A stretch of DNA of 64,000 nucleotides from Trematomus loennbergii (GCA_012861695.1 JAAOOA010000632.1:173501-237500), one strand, 5' to 3'. Positions 45,695 to 58,100 are shown, counted from the first letter of the stretch. Translations and numbers: made by a program. The notes: generated by a model not told the origin, from the sequence alone.

Positions 45695-47333
45695 GAAACA
45701 GTGTGTTTAACAGAGACTGAAGCACACGGAGAAACGGTGTGTTTAACAGAGACTGAAGCACACGGAGAAACGGTGCGTTTAACAGAGACTGAAGCACACG
45801 GAGAACAGTGTTTAACAGAGACTGAAGCACACGGAGAAACAGTGTGTCTAACAGAGACTGAAGCACACGGAGAAACGGTGTGTTACAGAGACTGAAGCAC
45901 ACGGAGAAACGTGTGTTTGACAGAGACTGAAGCACACGGAGAAACAGTGTGTTAACAGAGACTGAAGCACACGGAGAAACAGTGTGTTTAACAGAGACTG
46001 AAGCACACGGAGAAACGGTGTGTTAACAGAGACTGAAGCACACGGAGAAACGGTGTGTCTAACAGAGACTGAAGCACGGAGAAACGGTGTGTTGACAGAG
46101 ACTGAAGCACACGGAGAAACGTGTGTTTAACAGAGACTGAAGCACGCAGAGAAACGGTGCGTTGACAGAGACTGAAGCACACGGAGAACGGTGTGTTTAA
46201 CAGAGACTGAAGCACACGGAGAAACGGTGTTTAACAGAGACTGAAGCACACGGAGAAACAGTGTGTTTAACAGAGACTGAAGCACACGGAGAAACGGTGT
46301 GTTTAACAGAGACTGAAGCACACGGAGAAACGGTGTGTCTAACAGAGACTGAAGCACACGGAGAAACGGTGTGTTTGACAGAGACTGAAGCACACGGAGA
46401 AACGGTGTGTTTAACAGAGACTGAAGCACGCAGAGAAACGGTGCGTTTGACAGAGACTGAAGCACGGAGAAACGGTGTGTTTAACAGAGACTGAAGCACG
46501 CGGAGAAACGGTGTTTGACAGAGACTGAAGCACGGAGAAACGGTGTGTTTGACAGAGACTGAAGCACGCGGAGAAACGGTGTGTCTGACAGAGACTGAAG
46601 CACGCGGAGAAACGGTGTGTTTGACAGAGACTGAAGCACGCGGAGAAACGGTGCGTTTGACAGAGACTGAAGCACGGAGAAACGGTGCGTTTGACAGAGA
46701 CTGAAGCACACGGAGAAACGGTGTGTTTGACAGAGACTGAAGCACGCGGAGAAACGGTGTGTTTGACAGAGACTGAAGCACGCGGAGAAACGGTGTGTTT
46801 GACAGAGACTGAAGCACGCGGAGAAACGGTGCGTTGACAGAGACTGAAGCACGGAGAAACGGTGCGTTTGACAGAGACTGAAGCACGCGGAGAAACGGTG
46901 CGTTTGACAGAGACTGAAGCACGCGGAGAAACGGTGCGTTTGACAGAGACTGAAGCACGCGGAGAAACGGTGCGTTTGACAGAGACTGAAGCACGGAGAA
47001 ACGGTGTTTGACAGAGACTGAAGCACGCGGAGAAACGGTGCGTTTGACAGAGACTGAAGCACGGAGAAACGGTGCGTTTGACAGAGACTGAAGCACACGG
47101 AGAAACGGTGCGTTTGACAGAGACTGAAGCACACGGAGAAACGGTGTTTGACAGAGACTGAAGCACACGGAGAAACGGTGCGTTTGACAGAGACTGAAGC
47201 ACACGGAGAAACGGTGCGTTTAACAGAGACTGAAGCACACGGAGAAACGGTGTGTTAACAGAGACTGAAGCACACGGAGAAACGGTGTGTTAACAGAGAC
47301 TGAAGCACACGGAGAAACGGTGTGTCTAACAGG
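45695..47333. repeat. 36-bp minisatellite, right arm (about 45 copies)
   Basis: Counterpart of 17,335-18,445. It has a core of CGCGGAG units flanked by CACGGAG units. Several units are shortened by loss of CGCG or GTTT. It ends 20 bp before the ATG of zinc-finger exon 1. Confidence 0.95.
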
Positions 47334-47352
47334 AAGTGGTGATTTAGTAAAC

Positions 47353-47539
47353 ATGAGTGTTGTGCTGCTCTCGTTGGTGAAGCAGCGACTCACTGCGGCT
47401 GCTGAAGACATCTTTGTTCTGTTTGAAAGAACGATAGCAGAGTACGAGGAGGAACTGTCTCGTTCAAAACAGGAGAACGAGAGACACCGGAAACTACTGG
47501 ACGCTGTTTTGCAGCCTCAGCTTCAGATCCTCAGAGCAG
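47353..47539 (+). CDS. Zinc-finger gene exon 1, right arm (intact)
   Basis: The ATG at 47,353 starts MSVVLLSLVKQRLTAAAEDI, a helical, charged N-terminal module (ERTIAEYEEELSRSKQENER) of fish C2H2 zinc-finger genes. The donor GT is at 47,540. The last codon is split so that RA|D joins exon 2 (DVQQL) at 52,503 in the correct phase. The upstream region is the 36-bp minisatellite, with GGAAGTG just before the ATG. Exon 1 is intact here, but exon 2 is frameshifted, so a full-length protein is doubtful. Confidence 0.75.
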
Positions 47540-47847
47540 GTCTGTTCCCTCTTTACTATCTCTCTATATATTCACTCTCTTTATTCACTCTCTCTTTTTG
47601 ACCAAATGTTATTAAAAACATTTTTGATGGTTCAACTTTGATAACTTCTGGTTCACATATTTCCACATATGGTATTTCCACAGCTTTTGTCCGTTATTCT
47701 TACTAAAAATGTACACAGTCACATCTGACTGAAGATTGGCACCATTTATTTGTGACGTTGCAAACTCTGCGGTACAAGTGATGTGAAGCTTATAAAGTGA
47801 GGCAAATAGAAATAATCAGCTGATGGAGCGCAGATGTGGAAATAGGT

Positions 47848-48126
47848 TTATTTGAACAGCTGACTGTTTTTTGTGCCACACTTCATAGGCCTGACAATAA
47901 CCAGACCTTCTCTGAGGGGCAGCGTCACAAACAAATGATGGTCCTGTTGGACTACAAAACTGTTCAGTGTGCAGGTCTTTGTTTTCACAATAAAAGTGTC
48001 GCGTCTTAGTGAATGTCCTGTACTGGTCTTACATCTCATAACATCCACCTTTTTCCCCGTGGATGTTCTTCTTGACCCTCGGAGAAAGAGAAAAAGCTGA
48101 GTCGTGTCTTTCAGGCATGTCCTTTC
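47848..48126 (-). CDS. Candidate terminal exon, unknown protein (right arm)
   Basis: Counterpart of 16,533-16,811: same acceptor (TTCTGTTAG), same 279-bp length, same stop. One visible change is F to C (MRCKTSTGH). Two copies open over 92 codons hint at a coding past but do not prove it. Function unknown. Confidence 0.35.
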   Translation of the reverse strand, partial: ERTCLKDTTQLFLFLRGSRRTSTGKKVDVMRCKTSTGHSLRRDTFIVKTKTCTLNSFVVQQDHHLFVTLPLREGLVIVRPMKCGTKNSQLFK

Positions 48127-48381
48127 CTAACAGAAATGACAGGAAACATAAAACATGACATTATTGCAGAGCAAGTGTGTTATTTATGAAAGAGGTGTTA
48201 GATATACTCCATTCTTAATTGTTGTAGCTCCCTCCAGTAAATGACACGAGGCTGAGGTCTTAATTAAGTACGGGGTTTATTCTCGTGGGACCTATTCCAA
48301 CCCGTGAGAACTGGGTTGGAAGACAAAAATATATAAAAGGTAAACAACAAATAAATATGGAATATATACATATGTCATCAC

Positions 48382-49740
48382 CAGTGGCGGCTGGTGGAAA
48401 ATATTTTAGGTGGGGCTGTGGAAATGGTGATCAAACAATACTAGGGGGGTCCTGGGTAATTTTTTTTAGAAAAGACCCCTTAAATCATGACTTCTGGTGA
48501 TGTTGGAGGGGGGGAAGGACAATTTGAGGCTTAAAAATATGAGAAGACTGATCAATACCTCCATAACTTCAGTGTGGTTAGCTATGAATCTTCCAAAACT
48601 TCCAAACACCTTGTCCTGGACATAGTTTCTACAGCATAAACTGTGCAACAGTACAGTAGGCCCACACAAACTGCAGAACACCGGGGCTTTGGGAACACTG
48701 ATTTAATTCCCATTTAACCTGTTAAGGGGCTTTTTTCCCCCGTTTTTTTTCTCACGAAACTGTGTCTCAGGGCTTCTTAAAATGTAATAAACTATTCATG
48801 TGTCCTACTCAGAGGAAACGCATCTAACTGATGATATGAACCATGTTTACCGAAACAAAACACAAGTCTCACAAGAAGCGTCTAAATGAGCCCTGAGCGA
48901 AAAAATGCTAACGCACTCTAGGTATAAATCAATCGATATACTTATCGGATATGCACAAACAAGCTTACAAGCTGAGATTCCACATATTCTAGAAATATAA
49001 GTATCATCACTGAGCGATCAGAACTCGCGCAGGGGAAGCAAATACAGACATCACACGACGTAGCTTTAGGTAGCAAAACATGGAGATATGCTCACCTTTT
49101 GCAGAATAACAATTCTGATCAAAAACGAGAAAAACGCAGCTGAAGGTTAATCCATAAATTAATCCAATGTGTCTGTCACTTTGAAAAATGATTGATGATC
49201 CATAATTCCATTTTTATGTCAAAAACGGAGTTTTCATTAGCTGCTAATGGTAGCTTCCAGAGTGTATGACAGCTTCCTGTTTTGTCTCCTTGGATACGAG
49301 TCCAAACAACTCACAGACTGCACCGGGCGCTCACGTAGGAGCCCTGTGACCATCATATTTGACGACGCTGATTGGCTGAAATTATGTTTTCGCGGCATAG
49401 TTTACACGTTACAGATAGCAACAGTCAGCTGCTAGTGGCTGCTGCTGCACTGGTTGAGGGCTCCTCTCTTAGCGCCCAGACGAGAGAAGGTACACGGGCA
49501 AGGCCAGGCAGGAAACATGTGACTTATCAGTAACTTTAGACATCGTAACACAATTTTAAACGAGATTTTATTGTAGATTATACATTTTACTGATACCAAT
49601 TATATAATATTTACCTTGTTCATTAAAATAAAAATAAAATAAAAATATTTTTTTAAATATATATTTATTTTTTTTTTATTTTTTAATATGGGAAGAGGTG
49701 GGGCGGCGCCCCTAGCACCCCTATGGACCGGCCGCCACTG
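48382..49740. mobile_element. hAT-like element, complete, 1,359 bp (right arm)
   Basis: Ends CAGTGGCGGCTGGT and complement of CAGTGGCGGCCGGT. The 8-bp target duplication GTCATCAC lies at 48,374-48,381 and 49,741-49,748. No transposase, so it is non-autonomous. The interior includes a GTTAGCATTTTTTCGCTC block shared with about 3,318. Confidence 0.9.
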
Positions 49741-50549
49741 GTCATCACTGTTAATGCCGCTAAATAAACAATAACGACACACATATCCCACACAGCAAGT
49801 AGCACAAGCTAACAATAGCATGTAGCACAAGCTAGCGCATAGCATACATACACACAAACCTGCAGCTCAACCGCACACATTTACACAAACAACCAGCACG
49901 AAAACGTACCTCGTAGGCTGCTAGTCATCTAGAGGGGCTGATCACTTTATCTTTCCCCTTGGTTTCCTTAGTTTCCCTTTAACGTCCTGCGTTGCTCTGC
50001 AGTTGCGACTATCAAGTGCGTCAATTAAACAGGTGTAACACAAAACACAGCAGATTAGTTCCGCCTCTAATAATGTTGCTCATAAAAAGGTAGGAACCAA
50101 AAGTACAACGTGGAACAAATGAACAACAGAAAGTGCAGACAGTTACAATTGTAATGTGTCTTTTAAATGTCAACAGTGAGCTACAAAGACAATCAGATTA
50201 TGAATGAAGTTAATCAACATTCAAATATATTTTATTATCAAAATAATATATCTGTTATCAAAACTAAGTGCAACTGTAGAAGCTTGCTCTGTTCAGATGT
50301 CTCACTGAAATCATCACTTTTACCACATACAGAATATAAAGAGATAAATAGTAGCAGTTCTCACTGTGTGTTAAATAACCTTAGCCTTCAATACATTGAA
50401 ATAAGAAAGCTGGCAAAAGTAATGCTGCTTGTTAACATCTAAATGTAACCTTTTGAATGGAAAGAGCACTCAACTGCACTGATGTGTCGGTGGTCTCGCA
50501 TGTGGTAATGTTTAATGGCATGTATATCAGTGTGCAGTGTTTCCCCTAC

Positions 50550-50930
50550 CATTCATATATATATATATTATATATGTATATATATATGTATATATGTATA
50601 TGTATATATATACACATATACATATATATATATATATATAACATATATATATACATACACATATATATATATACATACACATATATACATACATAATACA
50701 TAATATATATATACATACATATATATATATATATACACATATATACTATATATATACATCATACATATATATATATATATATACATACATATATAATATA
50801 TATATACATGTGTATATGTATGTGTATATATATGTATATATGTGTGTATATATATATGTGTATATATATATGTGTATATATGTGTGTTATATATATGTGT
50901 GTATATATATTATATATATGTGTGTATATT
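50550..50930. repeat. TA-rich microsatellite
   Basis: Alternating TATATA, CATATA and GTATATA tracts over about 380 bp. It can form cruciforms and is likely unstable. Confidence 0.95.
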
Positions 50931-50931
50931 A

Positions 50932-51342
50932 GGGCTGTCAGTCGATTAAAATATTTAATCGCGATTAATCGCATGATGTCCATAGTTAACCGCAAATTAA
51001 TCGCACATTTTCTATCTGTTCTAAATGTACCTTAGAGGGATATTTTTCAAGTTTTTAATACTCTTATCAACATATGATGGACAAATATGCTTTATATGTT
51101 TGTTTTTATCATTTGAACATTGACAAATATTCTCATGAATATTAAACACAACAACCTGAAACCTCTCTCATACAATAATACAGTGTGTGTGTGTGTGTGT
51201 GTGTGTGTTGTTGGCAAAATGTCATTGAAACAGCTCCTTATATCCGTTAGCGCAGCTAGCTAGCACCAGATGCTAACAACAACACGTAAGGTGTGCCTCG
51301 CTCGCGCGAGTCGCGCGCCACACACCCACACACACACACACA

Positions 51343-51395
<53 letters not shown>

Positions 51396-51428
51396 ACACC
51401 ACACACACACACACAACACACACACACA

Positions 51429-51472
<44 letters not shown>

Positions 51473-51665
51473 CACACACACACACCCTCCCGATGGCCAG
51501 TCCGAGCCTGCCGGTGAGCGTGGAAGTGTGGTCTGCCACAAGCGGGCTGCAGGAGCGGGGCTGTCAGCATCAGCTTGTAGATGGTATTTTAAACTCGATG
51601 CGCTCTGAAACTACGGGGCGGCCGAGGACAAAAAATACACATGCGTTAATCTCGTTAAAATAATT
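50932..51665 (+). mobile_element. Non-autonomous repeat element, copy 2, with CA/GT tracts
   Basis: Begins TAGGGCTGTCAGTCGATTAA with AATCGCGATTAATCGCA and ends near TAGTGGCGTTAAT. It is interrupted by GT (51,181-51,207) and CA (51,318-51,486) tracts. Inverted relative of 360-1,010. Confidence 0.6.
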
Positions 51666-52502
51666 AGTGGCGTTAATTTTTTTTTGTATATATATATGTG
51701 TGTATATATATATGCATATATATATGTATATATATATCATTGAGCAATCCCTCCCCGTCGAGGCAAGCACTGTAATTCTCTCCGGTTAGTCCACCAGCAG
51801 ATGACAAACACCCACCTCTCCGCCTCTTCCAAGGAACGAGGGGACCGTGCGGCAGAGTTTCAGTTTCAGTTTCTTTCGCCGGTCAAGATGTCCGTTAAAG
51901 TTTAAATCTTCCTGACAAAATTTGAAAAGTGCCGGTCAAAGGTCTTCTTTGTTATTTATTGAGCTTTAAAACAAATGAATAACGACTCTATATAATAAAC
52001 ACGGAGGACGGAGATCTCTTTTTCTCCCCCTCTTCTGACAGCCCAGCAGCTGATCAGAGCACGTCTCCCCTCTCCTGCAGGGGGGCGTGGTCAGCAGAAT
52101 CAGACCCGTAGACAGCAAACAGCACATAGAGCGAAATGAGGCATGGCTAAAATGCATGATCTGTTTGGTATTTTGAAAACAGAAACGTATAAATATACCT
52201 TATATAGGTATGGCCCTACAATATCATTTAAATATAGCATGATAGGTCCACTTTAAGTAAAGTGTATAGTATTTGTCACATGTAAATATTGTTAATTGGT
52301 TATAGTAGTTTTAAAATAGTTTTTTTTAAATAGCTGTTTTAACAATCCTATTTGTATTTTATTTTGTTTTGCTAAGATGTTTGTTTCTGTGTCTTTGTAT
52401 GCACCACATATATACTAAAGCAAATTCCTCGTATGTGTAAACCTACTTGGTAAATATAACCGATTCTGATTCTGATGAATATGTGTTTCCTGTTTCCTGC
52501 AG

Positions 52503-54150
52503 ACGTCCAGCAGCTGGTGGTGGTTAAAGAAGAGGTTCCCCCTGAGCAGCAGGAGTGGAGCTCCAGTCTGGACCAGGAGGACCCAGAGCCCCCCCACACA
52601 TTAAAGAGGAGCAGGAGGAACTCTGGAGCAGTCAGGAGGGAGAGCAGCTTCAAGGGCTGGAGGAGGCTGATAACAACAAGTCCACATTCACTTCTGTCCC
52701 TGTGAAGAGTGAAGATGATGAAGAGAAACCTCAGTCCTCTCAGCTTCATCAAAGACAAACTGAACACCTGGAAACAGAAGCTGATGGAGAGGACTGTGGA
52801 GGACCAGAACCAGCCAGGAACTCAGATCCAGAGAGACATTTACAACCAGAGACTGAGGACAACCCTGGAGACTCTTCTGAACCTGACACTGAAGACAGTG
52901 CTGATTGGAAGGAGACCAGAGAACCAGGTTCAAACTCTCAGAGAAATAAACAAGACCCTGTCAGTGATTCAGGAGAGAAAACATTCAGCTGCTCAGTCTG
53001 TGAGAAATCTTTTGCACGGAGAGGAACTTTAAAGAAACCATGATAATCCACACAGGAGAGAAACCGTTCAGCTGCTCAGTCTGTTCAATCTTTTGCACGG
53101 AGAGGAAATTTAAAGTCCCACATGATAATCCACACAGGAGAGAAACCATTCAGCTGCAGTGTTTGTGAGAAAATATTCACCTGGAGTCATCAGGTCAAAA
53201 GACATAAGTGTGTTGGTCGTCAGTCCTCACAGCTTCATCAAACTCAAACTGAGGAGAACAGAGAGGCAGAGCCTCCAGCCAGCAGCTCAGCTGAACACAT
53301 GGAAACAGAAGCTGATGGAGAGGACTGTGGAGGACCAGAACCAGCCAGGAACTCAGATCCAGAGAGACATTTACAACCAGAGACTGAGGACAACCCTGGA
53401 GACTCTTCTGAAGACACTGAAGACAGTGCTGGTTGGAAGAACCAGAGAACCAGGTTCAAACTCTCAGAGAAATAAACAAGACTCTGTCAGTGATTCAAGA
53501 CGTAGTGCAGGAGAGAAACCATTCAGCTGCTCAGTCTGTGAGAAATCTTTTAAACGGAGAGGAACTTTAAAGAGACACATGATAATCCACACAGGAGAGA
53601 AACCATTCAGCTGCTCAGTCTGTAATCAATCTTTTGCACGGAGAGGACATTTAAATAAACACATGATAATCCACACAGGAGAGAAACCATTCAGCTGCTC
53701 AGTCTGTAAGAAATCTTTTAAACAGAGAGGAGATTTAAATAAACACATGATAATCCACACAGGAGAGAAACCGTTCAGCTGCTCAGTCTGTAATCAATCT
53801 TTTACACAGAGAGGAAGTTTAAAGGGCCACATGAGAACCACACAGGAGAGAAACCATACAGCTGCAGTGTTTGTGACAAAAGATTCGCCTGGAGTCATCA
53901 GGTCAAAAGACATAAGTGTGTTGGTCGTCAGTCCTCACAGCTTCATCAAACTCAAACTGAGGAGAACAGAGAGGCAGAGCCTCCAGCCAGCAGCTCAGCT
54001 GAACACATGGATACAGAAGCTGATGGAGAGGACTGTGGAGGACCAGAACCAGCCAGGAACTCAGATCCAGAGAGACATTTACAACCAGAGACTGAGGACA
54101 ACCCTGGAGACTCTTCTGAACCTGACACTGAGGACAGTGATTATTGTTAG
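52503..54150 (+). pseudogene. C2H2 zinc-finger gene, main exon, right arm (frameshifted)
   Basis: The acceptor TTTCCTGCAG is at 52,502. Starts [20 protein letters not shown] in phase with exon 1 (47,353-47,539). The frame breaks at the C7-ACACATT tract near 52,591. The acidic linker ([20 protein letters not shown]) resumes in another frame. First finger block: GTLKKP then TGA, from loss of one base near 53,033, and a second finger damaged near 53,086. Tail [20 protein letters not shown], then a second acidic linker and a second block of four fingers ([36 protein letters not shown]) that is intact from about 53,440 to 53,840. Another indel (AGAACCACACAGG) follows. The two-module layout equals the left arm. 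Probably a pseudogene, although the second finger block keeps good residues. Confidence 0.8.
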
Positions 54151-54334
54151 GTTTAAACTCTTTGGGTAAGTCCCAGTAAGTCGTATATAATGCGATAACT
54201 CGACTGTTGTGATAAAAAAATGTTTGGTCCAAGTAAAGAGAGGATTGTGGAGGACCAGAACCGGCAACATGTACAACCAGAGACTGAGGAGGTTTCCATA
54301 TTGGGATATATAATTATAACAAAAGTTTTACAGG

Positions 54335-54740
54335 GGGAGATAGAGATGTGACGGTGTTAAAAGGGGAGATAGAGGGGATGACGGTGTTAAAAGGGGGAGA
54401 TAGAGGGATGACGGTGTTAAAAGGGGGAGATAGAGGGATGACGGTGTTAAAGGGGGAGATAGAGGGGATGACGGTGTTAAAAGGGGGAGATAGAGGGGAT
54501 GACGGTGTTAAAGGGGGAGATAGAGGGGATGACGGTGTTAAAAGGGGGAGATAGAGGGATGACGGTGTTTAAAGGGGGAGATAGAGGGGATGACGGTGTT
54601 AAAAGGGGGAGATAGAGGGGATGACGGTGTTAAAAGGGGGAGATAGAGGATGACGGTGTTAAAAGGGGGAGATAGAGGAGATGACTGTGTTAAAAGGGGG
54701 AGATAGAGGGGATGACGGTGTTAAAAGGGGGAGATAGAGG
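54335..54740. repeat. 31-bp minisatellite, right arm (about 13 copies)
   Basis: Reverse complement of 11,950-13,085. The unit is GGGATGACGGTGTTAAAAGG followed by GGGAGATAGAG. Confidence 0.95.
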
Positions 54741-55139
54741 GGGTTTTAATGTTTCAACATACTTAAACTTACACTTTTCATGAGTTCTTTAAATACAATA
54801 TTATCTTTTATTTTTATTTTCAACCACTGAGACTTTATTCAGAATTATTTGCAATGTTTTTTCTTTAAATAAAGCATTTGATCATTGAATGCATCATGGT
54901 CCTCTCTTTGTTCCCGTGTCCACATGAAACTATGATGACTAGATGTTGGTGCTTTCTTCAGTTCAAACTGCAGACCAAAGACAGGAGATGTTTGAAATCA
55001 CTTTGACCCGTAGACATCTGAGAGCTGTGAGCTTTGAACAATAACCCAAACCACTTCATCACAAACATTTTTATTGATTCAAACATAAGATGTTGTGTAA
55101 AATGAGGCCGGAGGTCCTCACAGAGGACGCTTCATTTCT

Positions 55140-58100
55140 TCACCAGGTCTCACGGGACTTCACGTTCTTCAGTCTGCAAAATGAACAACAATGGAGGTCA
55201 ATAAGCAGAGATGAGTTTAACACCAGGACATGTATTAGCAGGTTACTCCACACACTCACATTCACAGTGAATCATATGGTTTGGAAAGATCATTGGTTTG
55301 AAAATGAAATGATACAAAAATTCAAGATAAAGAATTAATAATATGAAACATAAATAAACATACATTTCAAAAGAATTGGTTTTAAAATAAATAAAAACAA
55401 TAAAAACTGAAAATATGAACAATTGTTTAATTAATTTATTATTTAAGATGTAAAAATATAATAAGAATAATTCAACATTAAAATGTGACTCAATTGTAAG
55501 ACCAAAAAAAGACCAGTAAATAAAAACATTCAATTAAAAAATAATTGGTTCTGAAATAAAATAGTAAAAAATATGATTGTTATATCTGTTAAGGCGAGAC
55601 CCCCCCAGATGAATAGGGTAATTTTTTTAACTTAAAGATATCAGCTAAACATTTCTCCAGTTAATTACTTACAATAAGGCAATTGTTTTTTGTATTACAA
55701 GTTTTCTGAAATAGCATGTTTAAATATGCAAATGAACCATTATCTCATGAAATATGCGCATATTTTAACACATTTCAGGAACCGAAATCTGAACTTGGAT
55801 AAAGCCAGGATCAAAATTCTTGTTTCATTTTGTAGTCATATTAGTATCTAAGGCTTTTACAGAAGGGATTTTGGATATCTCTTTGTATCACTCCATAAAT
55901 CAGAAAATACTGTCAACAGCTCTAAAATATCAATTTTCACCATGTTTTTAGGTATAAATGTTATATAATTCAGGCTATGAATTATATATGACCAAACCCT
56001 TCTGTAAAAGCCTTCATAATATTTGATAGGAATATAACTGGAAGGTTTGGTGTATGTAACTGCTACTGAAGTGGAGATGTCTCACTCAGAGTAGGAGAAA
56101 AAACTCATTTTGAGAAAAGGACCTTTAAAGATTGCAGTGTGGCGCTAGCTAAACCCTCCTGTTATCTGGATGATAGCTTGCGCATCGACGCACTCCGTGA
56201 AGGTATTTCATGTTCGGGGTCTCATTTGTTTTTTGTATAACCTTGCTTTGTGCAAGTGACAATTGTTGTCGTCTTCTCTGTGAACGTTTTTTTTCTCCGT
56301 TATTTTGCCATTTTCAGATTTAAATTTCGAGCGGAAAGCTAACCAGGAAGTGCTTTAGCACACCACGTGACGCATCTGAACGAATCACGTTGTCAGAAAT
56401 TGACACAGCCAATGAGATTTCGTTTCTTGGTTTAAGACCCCTTTGCACTTTCACGATTGGTTGCATACAAAGGAAATGACCATATTTGGATCCGATGAGA
56501 TTGTGCAGGAGAGACGGAGCTTTCCAACGATACCTCTGATGACATGGTGCAAACAGCGGTCGCGGTACTTTATGTTACGTTAGAAAGCTAACTTTTGGTG
56601 AATGTAGGAGAAATCTACAGACGCAAATAGACAAACTTTAGTAAAATAAACACTTAATGTGTATTTTGTACGTTTTCCTTCCAAAAGCCTGAAAGAAACA
56701 TGTTATGGAATCAAAATAGCACAAATCTCAAATTGTTTTAATTTTAAAATAGTAAAAAAATAGTAAAAAATATGATTGTTATGTAATAAACAACAACAAC
56801 AATCACCTCCGGACAGCTCCTGAGTCGACACCGTGTCCTCGTCGCTGTCCTCCTCCTCCTCCTCCTCCTTCTTCTTCTTCTCTTTGTGTTTCTGCTTCTT
56901 CCCTTTCTTCTTCTGTGGTGGACACGACGTCACGTTAGAGAAGCAGCAGTGAGGGGTCTTAGAGTTATTTTAATGTTGTCTTTATTCCTACCTTCTTCTC
57001 CTTCTTGTGCTTGTGCTGCTCTTGTGTTTGTGCTTCTTGTCTTTGCTCCTCCGGGAGGCGCCTCCGGCTGCAGGAGGGCAAACAACAGATCTATAGATCT
57101 ATAGATACACAGTTTCTATACAGATCTATAGATCTATAGATACACAGTTTCTATACATCGCTAGGGCTGAATATACAACGTTAATACATTTACATGTAGC
57201 TGTGACGCATCCGGTGTGAACGCACCGTCGCTGGATCTCTGAGTTTCTTCTTACATGTACCCCTTTAATATTAGAGTCAGTTTCACTCATTAAGAAGTGG
57301 GATCGATTTAAATTAAATGTATATATTTTATTATAAAAAATATATATTTTTAAATAATATTTTTTAAATATATATTTTTAAATATTATTTTTGTTACATG
57401 AAAGAAGCTCGTCTGGCCCTCTCTGCGATTCACAGAGGGTTGCTATAGTAACTGAACGAGAGAGTAATGTCAAATGACAGTACAATTGACCAATCATATC
57501 TTCCCTCTAAATGGGTGGGTTTTATTATCGCGGACTTTATGACAAGTTCCGCCCGCTGTGAAACTTTTCTTGTTTCCATAGCAACAACAACTTCCTGTCA
57601 ACAGCGTGAACTCGCCTTCAAAATAAAAGCATGCCAAATTACACTTAAGACATACAACTGCAACGAAAGTAACAACACAATGCAATATCATTTTCAATGC
57701 AAAGAACACAAATTGGGTTCCAGGTGTTGTTTGTGTGGTAGAGGGTAGCTGTCATTGATGCGTTTTGCACCCTGGGCCGTTGTTTTGATATTCCGCTGAA
57801 GTATACGCTGTGACGTAATAACTCGAGGGAAGGGGTGGGGTCAGAGGGCCTAGGTATAAAGCTCACGGCTCGCCACTGCCTTCTCGTCATGTACCACTTT
57901 CGTCTTAGAGGATCTCCGGGTTTACTCATAAGTGAGTTTTATCAAATTCTATTGTTTTTATTCTTAAATGTAACACTTCAATCTAAGATTATATATAGCT
58001 GTTTTCTATTAAATCTATTATTTACTTTCTTCATGTAACCCTCCAGGATATCTGAGAGTTTCACGGTTTGTGTTCAGATATGTAAACACCTCATTTTCAT

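Larger units (their letters stand above)
49749..52316. other. Zinc-finger intron segment present only in the right arm
   Basis: Absent from the left arm, whose deletion also removed one hAT end. It contains an alternating TA/CATA tract (50,550-50,930), the non-autonomous element with CA/GT tracts (50,932-51,665), and a third copy of the 26,530-27,075 repeat (51,745-52,255). Poly-YI and poly-VC frames are artefacts. No gene. Confidence 0.75.
34978..57878 (-). repeat. Right arm of the large inverted duplication
   Basis: Reverse complement of the left arm. It is longer (22.9 against 19.6 kb), mainly because of a 0.99-kb hAT insertion (37,753), about 2.8 kb retained at 49,476-52,316, and a 1.2-kb insertion (55,584). 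It is continuous with intact upstream exons of gpatch1 at its outer end. Confidence 0.9.

Noticed and set aside
50550..50995. Poly-YI/YT frames in TA-rich DNA, and poly-TH/VC frames at 678-897 and 51,256-51,608
   Set aside because: Microsatellite translations without biological meaning.
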